Of a DNA stretch of 64,000 nucleotides, positions 25,885 through 34,084 are shown piece by piece. The first letter of the stretch is position 1. The number at the start of each line of letters is the position of its first letter. Source of the DNA: Dinoroseobacter sp013215265 (GTDB lineage Bacteria > Pseudomonadota > Alphaproteobacteria > Rhodobacterales > Rhodobacteraceae). The translations under genes were made by a program, and so were the position numbers. The stretch spans positions 2,108,001-2,172,000 of the forward strand of contig OY829366.1 of NCBI GenBank assembly GCA_963691755.1, in the 5' to 3' direction. The notes under the pieces were generated by a model. It saw only the letters and a list, made by a program, of their open reading frames with translations. It was not told the origin of the DNA and did not search any database.

Positions 25885-27747
25885 ATGGCCAATCTGGGAG
25901 CGCAGCCAATTCGAACCAAAGGTGACCTTGAAAACTTTGAAACTGAAATGACGCTTGCGGAGCGCCTGCCGGAACGTAGCATTCTGGATGTTTTCATCAA
26001 CAGCGCCGAACGTGCGCCGGATGCCACGGCGATAACCATGTTGATGACGGGCGCTCCGGATGAAAGCCCGCGTCGTATAAATTATGGCGATCTGCTGGGA
26101 CAGATCCGGCGTGCGGCCAACCTGTTTACGGACATTGGTGGACCTGCACCGGGCGTGGCCTTCATGTTGCCTGCCTTGATTGAAACCCATGTCACGCTGT
26201 GGGGGGCGGAAACGGCGGGTTATGCGGTCCCGATCAATTTTCTGCTGCAGCCAGAGAGCATTGCGGAGCTTCTAAAGGCCTCTGGCGCCAAGATACTCGT
26301 TGCTCTGGGGGCGCATCCGCAGCTGGATATCTGGGAAAAAGCTTTGGAATTGCGCGCCCAAATGCCTGAACTTGTTCTGGTGCGCGTTGCGCCTCCGGGA
26401 ACGCCGGAAGAAGAAGATGTGATCGATCTGGGGGCTGCCCTGATGGATCAACCTGCCGATCATCTGACCTTCGGGCAGGCGCGGGGTGGCGATGATCTTG
26501 CCGCCTATTTCCATACGGGTGGAACGACAGGTGTTCCCAAGCTTGTTGCACATACACACCGCAGCCAGCTGGTTGCAGGTTTTGGCGGCGCCTCGATGTG
26601 TGGCTACACCCCGGACGACGTGCTGACGGCGACCTTCCCCCTGTTTCACGTCGCCGGGACTATTGTGGCGGGCATCAGTGGATTTATGGCGGGGATTGAA
26701 CTTTTGATCATGACACCTGCGGGTCTGCGTAACCCTGCAATCGTTGAAAGCTTCTGGAGACTGGTTGCAGATCATAAGGTCACGTTGCTTGCAGGTGTGC
26801 CGACCGCCATTGGCGCGGTTCTGCAAACTCCTCTGGGTGATCATGATATCAGCGCGGTACGCGCCGGTCTTACCGGGGCGTCGCTCTTGCCACCGGCTGT
26901 CGGCCAGAGGTTCAAAGACGTCACAGGCACAACGCTGTTTGAGATCCTCGGGATGACCGAAGCCTCGGGTCTGATCAGTATCGACCCGATTGCGGGGCAG
27001 GGAACGACGGGGTCTGTCGGTTGGGCGCTTCCCTATACACAGGTCGATGTGCTGACGCTAAACGCGGATGGAAGTCTGGGTGAGGTGTGCGAGACTGGTG
27101 AAATCGGAGTGATCGCAATTCGGGGTGAGCATGTGTCACCCGGATACAAGGATCCGTCTCACGGTGTTGGGGTCTTTTCAGACGGAATTCTGAACTCTGG
27201 GGATCTGGGGTATAAGGATGCGAAGGGCTGTCTCTATGTTGCGGGCCGCTCGAAGGACCTGATCATCCGAAGCGGCCACAATATCGACCCTGCGATGATC
27301 GAAAACGCGATGAGCACCCATCCTGCGGTGGCTCTTGCTGCGGCTGTGGGCATGCCGGACGCCTATGCTGGTGAGCTACCGATGTGTTTCGTGCAGGTCC
27401 ATCCAAACGCCGATTTCAGCGTTGAAGATCTTATGGCGCATGCACAGGCAACAATTGATGAGCGCCCGGCCTGGCCAAAGATCATTCAGGTAATCGAGGC
27501 GATCCCGCTGACCTCGGTTGGCAAGATTTTCAAACCGAGCCTGCGCTGCGATGCAGCCAAACTGGTGGTGTCGAGGGTGCTTGCAGACGAGTTGGGCGTG
27601 GCCGACGCTGAGGTTGACGTGGTCGCAGGCGGTCCGCGTGGATTATGTGTCAGCGTCACGCTTGGATCGCAGCACCGGTCATCGGTGACGTCGGTTGAAA
27701 AGGCCCTGGAGGCGTTTTTGTTCGAGGCAAGGGTGGACGTCGCCTAG
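25885..27747 (+). CDS. AMP-forming acyl-CoA synthetase
   Basis: The 620-residue ANL-superfamily enzyme adenylates a carboxylic acid and transfers it to CoA. The P-loop-like motif AYFHTGGTTGVPKLV is at about 210. It is followed by GMTEASG (A5), NSGDLGYKD (Asp for ribose), AGRSKDLIIRSGHNI (hinge) and LTSVGKIFKPSLR with the catalytic Lys of the A10 motif. It is longer than many fatty-acyl ligases because of an N-terminal segment and about 60 C-terminal residues. The acid is unknown. The gene stands alone, and its 3' end faces the M24-family gene. Confidence 0.9.
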   Translation: MANLGAQPIRTKGDLENFETEMTLAERLPERSILDVFINSAERAPDATAITMLMTGAPDESPRRINYGDLLGQIRRAANLFTDIGGPAPGVAFMLPALIETHVTLWGAETAGYAVPINFLLQPESIAELLKASGAKILVALGAHPQLDIWEKALELRAQMPELVLVRVAPPGTPEEEDVIDLGAALMDQPADHLTFGQARGGDDLAAYFHTGGTTGVPKLVAHTHRSQLVAGFGGASMCGYTPDDVLTATFPLFHVAGTIVAGISGFMAGIELLIMTPAGLRNPAIVESFWRLVADHKVTLLAGVPTAIGAVLQTPLGDHDISAVRAGLTGASLLPPAVGQRFKDVTGTTLFEILGMTEASGLISIDPIAGQGTTGSVGWALPYTQVDVLTLNADGSLGEVCETGEIGVIAIRGEHVSPGYKDPSHGVGVFSDGILNSGDLGYKDAKGCLYVAGRSKDLIIRSGHNIDPAMIENAMSTHPAVALAAAVGMPDAYAGELPMCFVQVHPNADFSVEDLMAHAQATIDERPAWPKIIQVIEAIPLTSVGKIFKPSLRCDAAKLVVSRVLADELGVADAEVDVVAGGPRGLCVSVTLGSQHRSSVTSVEKALEAFLFEARVDVA

Positions 27748-27772
27748 CGCCCATCCGGAACGGTTGCCCGGA

Positions 27773-28924
27773 TTACAAAATGACGTCCTCGATGGCTTTG
27801 GAATGCTTGGTCAACGGCTCCCAGCCGGTCTGCGTAATGATGAAGCTATCTCCGACTTGGGCGCGGAAGGTTTTGACGGAAACCGAACCGTCGACGGCCA
27901 GCACCATGCCCGGTTGCAAAATGGTCGTGTCCCCGGTCACCAGCTGCGGGCTTTCGAGAAAACTGAAGCCTGTCGCGCGGCCGCAACGGAACGGGTATTC
28001 ATAGCCCGCACCCTGAATGACCTCGGCATAGGCGGCATGAACGCTTTCTGCCGTCACGCCGGGGCGCAGGGCTTCCAGAGCGGCCTTCTGACTGGCGACC
28101 GCAACCTCGTAGACCGCTGCCTGAGATTTGTCGGCGATCTCACCAATCCAGAACGTACGGTCGAAGCCCAGCTTGAAGCGGTGAAAATTGGTCATGCCGC
28201 AGAAACACAGAAACACAGGCTCCCCACGGCGCATGATCCGGGTTGTCGCCCTGTGGTGCGTCTTGGTGATGGTGTCACCTGAGGCCATGATCTGTAGGAA
28301 ATGCGTATTGGGTGACATATCTGCGTCGCTGTAATGTGCTGCGAGAAGTTCGGCCGCCTTGCGGGTGCCTGCCTGTGATGTGGCCAGCGCTACTTCGTAT
28401 TCAGGCACCCCGTCGCCGATTGCCTTCCGCCCGGCGGTCATCATGGCGGTCGCGACCTGTCCGGCATGGCGGGCGAGCTGCAATTCTTCCTTCGACTTGA
28501 TCATCCGCATATCGGCCAGAATGGGTGTGACATTTGTAAGGTTTGATGCCTCGACCAGATCATCGACATAGGCGCGCACAACGGGCGGCATATGGTTCGG
28601 TTCAATGGCGATGCGGGCGGCATTCTTGACGGCCCCCGGCAACTCTGTGCGCCATTCATCCCCCATCCCATCATTCCAGGCGGCAATTCGGTCCACTTGT
28701 GCTGCGGACAGTGCGGCGTTCAGATCAATGGTGGGCGTGATCAGCAGGCTGTCGCCATCGCGCGGTACAACCAGAATTGTGGGGCGGCCGAATTCCATAT
28801 GCAGGTAGTCGTAATACCCAGTCAGATAGTAGACGTTGTCATCGTCGGTGATCAGCGCCACGTCGATCCCCGCGTTCGCCAGACGCTGACGAAAATCCTG
28901 CATCCGTGCGGCAAACATCGTCAT
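27773..28924 (-). CDS. M24 (pita-bread) family hydrolase lacking the usual metal ligands
   Basis: The 383-residue creatinase/prolidase-fold protein has a creatinase N-terminal domain (NVYYLTGYYDYLHMEFGRPT) and a C-terminal pita-bread domain. In metal-dependent M24 peptidases the domain carries D, D, H, E, E. Here the first Asp region reads FLCFCG, the His loop reads FRCGRATG and the last Glu region reads RAQVGDS, so most ligands are absent; LESP keeps one Glu. That pattern fits creatinase or ectoine-hydrolase-type C-N hydrolases rather than aminopeptidases. It overlaps the M20 gene by 4 nt, so the two are an operon. Confidence 0.82.
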   Translation of the reverse strand: MTMFAARMQDFRQRLANAGIDVALITDDDNVYYLTGYYDYLHMEFGRPTILVVPRDGDSLLITPTIDLNAALSAAQVDRIAAWNDGMGDEWRTELPGAVKNAARIAIEPNHMPPVVRAYVDDLVEASNLTNVTPILADMRMIKSKEELQLARHAGQVATAMMTAGRKAIGDGVPEYEVALATSQAGTRKAAELLAAHYSDADMSPNTHFLQIMASGDTITKTHHRATTRIMRRGEPVFLCFCGMTNFHRFKLGFDRTFWIGEIADKSQAAVYEVAVASQKAALEALRPGVTAESVHAAYAEVIQGAGYEYPFRCGRATGFSFLESPQLVTGDTTILQPGMVLAVDGSVSVKTFRAQVGDSFIITQTGWEPLTKHSKAIEDVIL

Positions 28925-30075
28925 CTGTCTTTCCCCTCACGCAGAGGGAGCCTGTCGCGGACAAGCTTGGTCCAGAATGTGGCGCCAATCGGCAAAAGGG
29001 CATCGTTAAAGTCATAGTCACTGGAATGCAGCGGCTGGCCGTGTGCTTCGGTTTCGCCGTTTCCCAGAAGCAGGAAGCACCCCGGGACAGCGGCACTGAA
29101 ATGCGCGAAATCTTCCGAAAAGCTCATGGGCTGTCGGTCTGGCACCGTGTCCAAACCGGCCGCGTTTGCGGCGCGGATCACGGCATCGGTCGGGCTTTGG
29201 GCATTGATTGTTTCAATAAATTCCGTGTTGAACCCGACATCGACGGCAACGCCATGGGCCGCCGCGATGCCCTCGGCGATCTGGCGCATATAGCCGTCGA
29301 TCTCTTTGCGATCATCTGGCGTGCGTGCGCGCACGTCACCTTTCAAGATCGCGGTTCCCGGCAGCACGTTGCGCTGGCCGTCCGTCAGAAATTCGGTCAC
29401 GGACACCACCGCGCCAGCCCCCGGGGCGAGCTTGCGCGCAACGATGGTCTGCAGGGCCTGAACGATTTCCGCGCCAATTGTAATTGCGTCGCGCCCGGCC
29501 TGGGGCATGGAGGCGTGTCCGCCCTGACCCTTGATCGTGATTTCAAAGAGACTTTCAGAAGAACAAATCAGACCGGGGCGGGTCGAGACCTGACCCACAG
29601 GAGCTCCCGGTAAGTTGTGAATGGCGTAGACTTCTTCGATCGGGAATTGTTCCAACACGCCTTCCTCGATCATCGCCTGTGCGCCGAGCCCGTGTTCTTC
29701 ATTGGGCTGGAAGAGTAAGACCACGGTTCCGTCGAACCCCGGATCAGCGGCCAGTGCCTGCGCGGCGCCCAGCAACATGGTCATATGGCCATCATGACCA
29801 CAGGCGTGCATTACCCCGGGCGTCTCGGAGCAATAATCGTGATCGCTGGTCTCATCGATCGGCAACGCGTCCATGTCAGCCCGCAAACCTATTGCGCGAT
29901 TGCCCTTGCCGGCCCGCAGGACGCCCACGACACCCGCGCCCTCATGGACCTCGAGGCCCATCTCACGCAGGAACGTTGCGACCTTGGCTTTGGTCCGTTC
30001 TTCTTTGAAGCCAAGCTCAGGAAACCGATGAAATTCCTGCCGAAGCGCCGACAATTTGACGTGGTCGATTTCCAA
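28921..30075 (-). CDS. M20-family amidohydrolase (N-acyl amino acid/hippurate hydrolase-like)
   Basis: The 384-residue metallohydrolase has LRADMDALPI, the Zn motif ACGHDGHM, the catalytic/metal pair in FQPNEEHGLGA and the dimerisation-domain segment GQGGHASMPQAGRD. It should cleave an amide in a small N-acyl or peptide-like compound. I prefer the TTG start at 30075, which has GGAGG five bases upstream and gives the normal family N-terminus. The in-frame ATG at 30129 has no such signal and would add 18 residues. The M24 gene follows with an ATGA overlap, so the two enzymes probably act on successive bonds of one substrate. Confidence 0.85.
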   Translation of the reverse strand: MEIDHVKLSALRQEFHRFPELGFKEERTKAKVATFLREMGLEVHEGAGVVGVLRAGKGNRAIGLRADMDALPIDETSDHDYCSETPGVMHACGHDGHMTMLLGAAQALAADPGFDGTVVLLFQPNEEHGLGAQAMIEEGVLEQFPIEEVYAIHNLPGAPVGQVSTRPGLICSSESLFEITIKGQGGHASMPQAGRDAITIGAEIVQALQTIVARKLAPGAGAVVSVTEFLTDGQRNVLPGTAILKGDVRARTPDDRKEIDGYMRQIAEGIAAAHGVAVDVGFNTEFIETINAQSPTDAVIRAANAAGLDTVPDRQPMSFSEDFAHFSAAVPGCFLLLGNGETEAHGQPLHSSDYDFNDALLPIGATFWTKLVRDRLPLREGKDR

Positions 30076-30435
30076 AAGAGCCTCCGTGATTCCCAAATTC
30101 AGCCTAACCCGCGGTGCCACGCGAAACATGACAAATGCGACCTTATTGGAATGTTGGCGTTTTGATATTCACTGACCCGTTTGGGAGCATTGCCCAAGAT
30201 TACGGGGGGCGGAGGTGATCCGGTGCGCTTTGACGCGCTCCTAGTATAATGATCAGTCGCCAGATCAGATATGATCGTAAAGGGCAGGGTTGGTCTCTTG
30301 CTGTTGATACGCTCTCGGTGTCTTATTCTTGGCAGAAGTTTTGTGGCTCGCATCACTTCGCCCTGAAGATGTCCCGCGCCAGCCCTATTGCGATAGGGGC
30401 AAGCGCATATCCGAAGCTACCTTAGGAGAGTGAAT
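30076..30435. other. Divergent intergenic region upstream of bciA
   Basis: It separates the M20 gene and bciA. It contains a TATAAT at 30245-30250 without a matching -35 box and a compact hairpin, CCCTAT-TGCG-ATAGGG, at 30383-30398, about 25 bases before the bciA Shine-Dalgarno. I found no TGT-N12-ACA site of the PpsR type. No gene is supported. Confidence 0.35.
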
Positions 30436-31383
30436 GTGCGAATTGTTCTTGCAGGTGCGACAGGGACAATCGGACAGGCGGTTGCACGGGAATTGGTCAG
30501 ACAAGGTCACGATGTGCTGTGTCCCCTGAGGCAAGGATCCACGCTGTCTGTTGCTGGACCAGAGTCGCTGGTGTGTGAGCTTACAGACCTTGGTAATCTG
30601 CAAAAGGCTTTGAACGGACAGCCTGTCGACGCCGTGATGTCTTGTCTGGCCACGCGAACCGGTGCCGTTTCAGATGCGTGGACTGTTGAGCATGATGCAC
30701 AGGTCAATCTGCTCAAGGTAGGCGCCGAGGCCGGGGCGCGTCATTTCGTGCTTCTCTCAGCCATCTGTGTGCAGAAGCCGCGGCTTGCGTTCCAAAAAGC
30801 CAAGCTCGCGTTCGAACGGCGCCTCATGGAGAGCGGGCTGGTCTGGAGCATTGTCCGGCCAACAGCGTTCTTCAAATCCTTGTCGGGGCAGGTGGCCCGG
30901 GTGCAGGCTGGAAAACCGTTCCTCGTTTTTGGCGATGGCAATGCGACATCCTGCAAACCGATCAGCGACCGGGATCTTGCGCGTTTTCTTGTCAGGTGTT
31001 TGTCAGATCCTAACGCCCGCAATGCAGTTTTACCGATAGGAGGACCGGGACCGGCGATCACACCGCTTGAACAGGCGCAGCACCTTTTTGCGTTGCTGGA
31101 GCGAAAGCCGCATATCCGACACGTTCCTTTTGCCCTGATGGGCGCAATCGCAGGCACCTTTGGACTGTTAGGACGCTTTAGTAGGGCCATGAACGACAAG
31201 GCTGAATTTGCGCGAACGGGTCAGTATTATGCCACGGAATCCATGCTGGTCTGGAATGAAGGAGCAGGGCGTTATGATGCAGATGCGACACCAGAGTTCG
31301 GGTCGGACACGCTATGGGATCATTATGCGGACCTGATCGCAGGACGTACCACAACAGAACTGGGGGATCATGCCGTGTTTTAA
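30436..31383 (+). CDS. bciA: Divinyl chlorophyllide a 8-vinyl-reductase (BciA type)
   Basis: The 315-residue NADPH-dependent reductase would reduce the C8 vinyl group of divinyl (proto)chlorophyllide in bacteriochlorophyll synthesis. Marks are the Rossmann loop VLAGATGTIGQAVA, SCLATRTG, HFVLLSAICVQKPRLAFQKA, SIVRPTAFFKSLSGQV, CKPISDRDLARFL, LPIGGPG, YYATESMLVW and the terminal ELGDHAVF, all characteristic of BciA. The GTG at 30436 has AGGAG with seven-base spacing; the GTG at 30430 is too close to it. No other photosynthesis gene is present in the window, so the rest of the pathway must be elsewhere if the gene is functional. Confidence 0.88.
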   Translation: MRIVLAGATGTIGQAVARELVRQGHDVLCPLRQGSTLSVAGPESLVCELTDLGNLQKALNGQPVDAVMSCLATRTGAVSDAWTVEHDAQVNLLKVGAEAGARHFVLLSAICVQKPRLAFQKAKLAFERRLMESGLVWSIVRPTAFFKSLSGQVARVQAGKPFLVFGDGNATSCKPISDRDLARFLVRCLSDPNARNAVLPIGGPGPAITPLEQAQHLFALLERKPHIRHVPFALMGAIAGTFGLLGRFSRAMNDKAEFARTGQYYATESMLVWNEGAGRYDADATPEFGSDTLWDHYADLIAGRTTTELGDHAVF

Positions 31384-31388
31384 CACGC

Positions 31389-31419
31389 GTCCGGCAGCGC
31401 CTTCCGGACTGAAATTTTT
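31389..31419 (+). terminator. Rho-independent terminator after bciA
   Basis: GTCCGG pairs with CCGGAC across a nine-base loop and is followed by TGAAATTTTT. A small palindrome CGTGTT-TT-AACACG overlaps the bciA stop just before it. Confidence 0.55.
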
Positions 31420-31454
31420 GGTATATGTATTGATACACTAACCGCCATAGGCTC

Positions 31455-31560
31455 GTGGTTGGGTCTTGGACAACCGCGCTCTCTTGCGGTCGGACCTCCG
31501 ATCCTACTTGCAGTGATTTCAGTGTCCATGGCAGCGCGCACGTTCCGTGCGCGCTTAGTT
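31455..31560 (+). ncRNA. Candidate structured RNA (unassigned)
   Basis: The stretch shows a nested stem, GGTC (31462-31465) with GACC (31493-31496) enclosing ACCGC (31473-31477) with GCGGT (31486-31490). About 40 bases later comes a perfect nine-base hairpin, GCGCGCACG-TTC-CGTGCGCGC, at 31534-31554, followed by TTAGTTT. The arrangement of a folded body plus terminator-like hairpin suggests a small RNA between the bciA terminator and the DUF4345 gene. No known family is recognised, and the strand is a guess from the trailing T-rich bases. Confidence 0.3.
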
Positions 31561-31604
31561 TCGTAGGGTGTCGTTTGGTCTGAGAGACGCTTTTTGCTGC
31601 AGTG

Positions 31605-32033
31605 TCAGTGGGAAAGCGCTGCTGGCCTTGGCGTTTGAAGCAGCCAGAACGCCAAAAGGGGGAAGCCGATAAGTTCCAGAGCCAAGGACGGCAGGATGGC
31701 CGCGCTGAAGACGACGCCCCCGTCCCAACCGCTTAGTCGAAACAAGCCTGCGATCGCGATTGCGACGCTCAGGGTGACCATTGTACCGCGCAACCTATCC
31801 GTCAGGCCAGCGCCCAGAAGAAATATCGCACCGACGCCAAACCATACGCCACCAATAAACCGGATATGACTGTCCTGAACGTGGAACACAGTTTCGTTGG
31901 TAACAGCGATGAAGGTCTCGGAGGTCTGCCAGCCGAGGGTGGGGATGCCTCCAAGGCCAATATTCAAGCCAAGTATCATGATTGCGAGACCAACAAGAGC
32001 GAGGACCGATTTGAGAAGTATAGAGCGTGTCAT
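31605..32033 (-). CDS. DUF4345 membrane protein
   Basis: The 142-residue protein has four hydrophobic helices (about 7-28, 58-78, 84-102 and 108-133), matching the DUF4345 layout with the conserved HIRFIGGVWFGVGAIFLLGA block. The function is unknown. It is divergent from a TetR-family regulator gene with a shared 121-base promoter region, so that regulator probably controls it. Confidence 0.8.
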   Translation of the reverse strand: MTRSILLKSVLALVGLAIMILGLNIGLGGIPTLGWQTSETFIAVTNETVFHVQDSHIRFIGGVWFGVGAIFLLGAGLTDRLRGTMVTLSVAIAIAGLFRLSGWDGGVVFSAAILPSLALELIGFPLLAFWLLQTPRPAALSH

Positions 32034-32076
32034 TTGAGTTTTTAATCCAGGTGAGGGAGGTTAAATTAATTAAACG

Positions 32077-32133
32077 ATACGCGTTCCATAAAATACGCGG
32101 CTTGACACTTCAAGTATTATTTGAAACGCGTAT
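32077..32133. promoter_or_regulatory. Inverted-repeat operator candidate upstream of TetR gene
   Basis: ATACGCGTT (32077-32085) and AACGCGTAT (32125-32133) are perfect inverse copies 39 bases apart. A third partial copy, ATACGCG, lies at 32093-32099. A TTGACA box lies between them at 32102-32107. This fits a TetR autoregulatory region shared with the DUF4345 gene. Confidence 0.5.
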
Positions 32134-32154
32134 TTAAAAATATTGGAGCGAATG

Positions 32155-32751
32155 ATGACCAAGTCTGCAGGACGCCCACCGCTGAGCGAAACTGATATCC
32201 AGGAGTTTCGAGCCAGGGTCGCGACACATGCGATGTCCATCTATCGCGAGGACGGGTTTGATGCCGTGTCCATGCGGCGCTTATCCAAAGCGGTTGGGTG
32301 CGCGCCAACGACGCTCTACGCGCATTTCGCGGGCAAGACGGAAATTCTGATGCTGTTATGGGCGGAGGTACTGTCCGATATGGAAGGGCATGTCCGCGCA
32401 TGTCTCAACGGTCGTACAGAACCTGCCGACAGATTGAGAGAAGCTGCGTTGGCATTTGTCACATATTGGGTCGATCATCCCGAGCATTTCCGTCTTGTTT
32501 TCATGTCAAACAACGTTGGGAGATCGGAGGTCGACAGCTTCATCGAGTCTGGAAACATCGAAAATGGCTTCGAAATCTTCAGAAACCTGATCCGAGACCT
32601 CGACCCTGGATGTGAAGACGCCAATGTTAAAAGTGAGACTTTGGTTGCAGGGATGATAGGCCTTGCGATGTGTCTGAACACGATCAGCAATTACCCATGG
32701 CCAACGTTGTCTCAAATGACCCGGCAATTGCTTTCGGGTACAATTTCTTAG
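32155..32751 (+). CDS. TetR/AcrR-family regulator
   Basis: The 198-residue regulator has helix-turn-helix VSMRRLSKAVGCAPTTLYAHFAGKTEI near residues 35-65 and a WHG-like effector domain containing VTYWVDHPEHFRLVFMSN. The second of two adjacent ATGs (32155) is best spaced from GGAG; the first (32152) and a TTG at 32143 are alternatives. It is divergent from the DUF4345 gene and convergent with the next TetR gene. Confidence 0.9.
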   Translation: MTKSAGRPPLSETDIQEFRARVATHAMSIYREDGFDAVSMRRLSKAVGCAPTTLYAHFAGKTEILMLLWAEVLSDMEGHVRACLNGRTEPADRLREAALAFVTYWVDHPEHFRLVFMSNNVGRSEVDSFIESGNIENGFEIFRNLIRDLDPGCEDANVKSETLVAGMIGLAMCLNTISNYPWPTLSQMTRQLLSGTIS

Positions 32752-32780
32752 CGTAAGCCTGATGCGACAAGGCAGGTCGA

Positions 32781-33368
32781 TCAGCTTTGCGACAAAAGGG
32801 CGGCTTCGGCTGTCTGCTTGATGGTTTTTTCATAGGCAGACTGCGTCCAGCCACAGTCCTTGACGAGACGCTCCCAGTTCTCAACTGACAAGAGCGTCCA
32901 TAAAAGGTCTGTCGCTGCTTCCTCGGTCAGGTCTCTGGTCAAACTGCCATCTTGAGAAATTGCCTGTACTGCGGCCTCACACCCGTGCCTGACGGCCTTC
33001 ATCCGGTCATTCCATGCCGCGGCTGCTTCTTTGTCGGTGCTTCGCATGGCGCGCAAGGCAACGGACATCCCGTGAATTTGGGGGATGTAGCGACCCCAGC
33101 CCTCAATGAAGGCGTGTAAGCGTTCCACCCCTGACGTTGCCGAGCGGCTGCGTTCAAGTCGTGCGTCCACATTTTTAACCACATCAATGTGGCGTGTTGT
33201 GGCCACAAGCAGCTCTGCGCGATTCGGAAAATGCAGGTAGAGCGCCTGACGGCTTATACCTGCAGCTTTTGCGATATCCGACATTCGGACGGTTTTGTCC
33301 CCATTTTCCAATAGGTTCCACGTCACATCTAGAATTCGGGACTTCGTATTAATTGGATCACTTGACAT
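32781..33368 (-). CDS. TetR/AcrR-family regulator with three upstream palindromic sites
   Basis: The 195-residue protein has helix-turn-helix VRMSDIAKAAGISRQALYLHFPNRAELL at about 27-54 and a helical effector domain. It is transcribed away from the NAD(P)-binding gene at 33455. The region between them carries three copies of a TTGACAC/GTGTCAA palindrome. One copy covers this gene's own start codon, which strongly suggests autorepression and repression of the divergent two-gene unit. Confidence 0.9.
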   Translation of the reverse strand: MSSDPINTKSRILDVTWNLLENGDKTVRMSDIAKAAGISRQALYLHFPNRAELLVATTRHIDVVKNVDARLERSRSATSGVERLHAFIEGWGRYIPQIHGMSVALRAMRSTDKEAAAAWNDRMKAVRHGCEAAVQAISQDGSLTRDLTEEAATDLLWTLLSVENWERLVKDCGWTQSAYEKTIKQTAEAALLSQS

Positions 33369-33418
33369 TATGTAAAGTTACCGCTTATTGACACGGTGTC
33401 AACTTTACACGGTGTCAA
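33362..33418. promoter_or_regulatory. Triple palindromic operator (TTGACAC-G-GTGTCAA type)
   Basis: Site 2, TTGACACGGTGTCAA at 33388-33402, is a perfect 7+1+7 palindrome. Site 3, TTTACACGGTGTCAA at 33404-33418, has one mismatch and is centred 16 bases away. Site 1, TTGACATTATGTAAA at 33362-33376, has one mismatch and contains the TetR start codon. Tandem sites at this spacing are typical of cooperative TetR dimers. Confidence 0.7.
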
Positions 33419-33454
33419 GTAAGGTGCTTGTGCCGAATTCGTAGGAGAATGAAA

Positions 33455-34084
33455 ATGAAAGTTATCGTGTTTGGAGCAACTGGTACTGTTGGTCGCTTGG
33501 CTGTGAAGGAACTTCTTGATGCGGGCCACGCGGTGACGGCCTTTGCCCGCAAGCCAGAAAAACTTGGCTTGACTGACGCCAATCTGTTTCGTGTCGCAGG
33601 CGATGCACTCGACGCCAAAGATGTTCTCGAAGCGGTCAAAGGTCATGAGGCCGTTGTGATTACGCTTGGATCCGGTTTGTCGCGCAAAAGCGTCATTCGT
33701 TCGCAAGGCACGATGAATGTCATTCGTGCTATGCAGGCTCATGGCGTGAAGCGTCTGATCTGTCAGTCCACGCTTGGTGCGCGTGATAGCTGGTCCAATC
33801 TGAACTTCTGGTGGAAGCGGGTGATGTTCGGTGCACTCCTAGCCCCGGTTTTCCTCGATCATGAGCTGCAAGAGCAACTTGTCGAAGCCAGTGGACTCGA
33901 CTGGACAATTGTACGCCCTGCGGCGTTCACAGATGAAGCCACCCGGCGACCTGTCATTGAAGATGTGCCCAATAGCGCACGCGGACTGGACCTGAAGATC
34001 TCGCGTGGAGAGCTCGCGCGTTTCCTGACCCGCCAGGTGATTGACCCGCAGTATCTGGGTCGCGCCGTTGGTTTGTCGAGCTGA
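33455..34084 (+). CDS. NAD(P)H-binding atypical SDR (NmrA/SDR_a5-like)
   Basis: The 209-residue Rossmann protein has GATGTVGRLAVKELLDAGH at the N-terminus, ITLGSG, and LDWTIVRPAAFTDE typical of NAD(P)-binding atypical SDRs that act as quinone or redox sensors/reductases. There is no YxxxK motif. The ATG at 33455 has AGGAG at seven-base spacing; the ATG at 33449 is too close to it. The stop overlaps the start of the DUF1772 gene, so the two form an operon under the divergent TetR protein. Confidence 0.86.
   Translation: MKVIVFGATGTVGRLAVKELLDAGHAVTAFARKPEKLGLTDANLFRVAGDALDAKDVLEAVKGHEAVVITLGSGLSRKSVIRSQGTMNVIRAMQAHGVKRLICQSTLGARDSWSNLNFWWKRVMFGALLAPVFLDHELQEQLVEASGLDWTIVRPAAFTDEATRRPVIEDVPNSARGLDLKISRGELARFLTRQVIDPQYLGRAVGLSS

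Noticed and set aside
30176..30435. PpsR-type TGT-N12-ACA site before bciA
   Set aside because: I looked for it and found no copy with correct half-site spacing.
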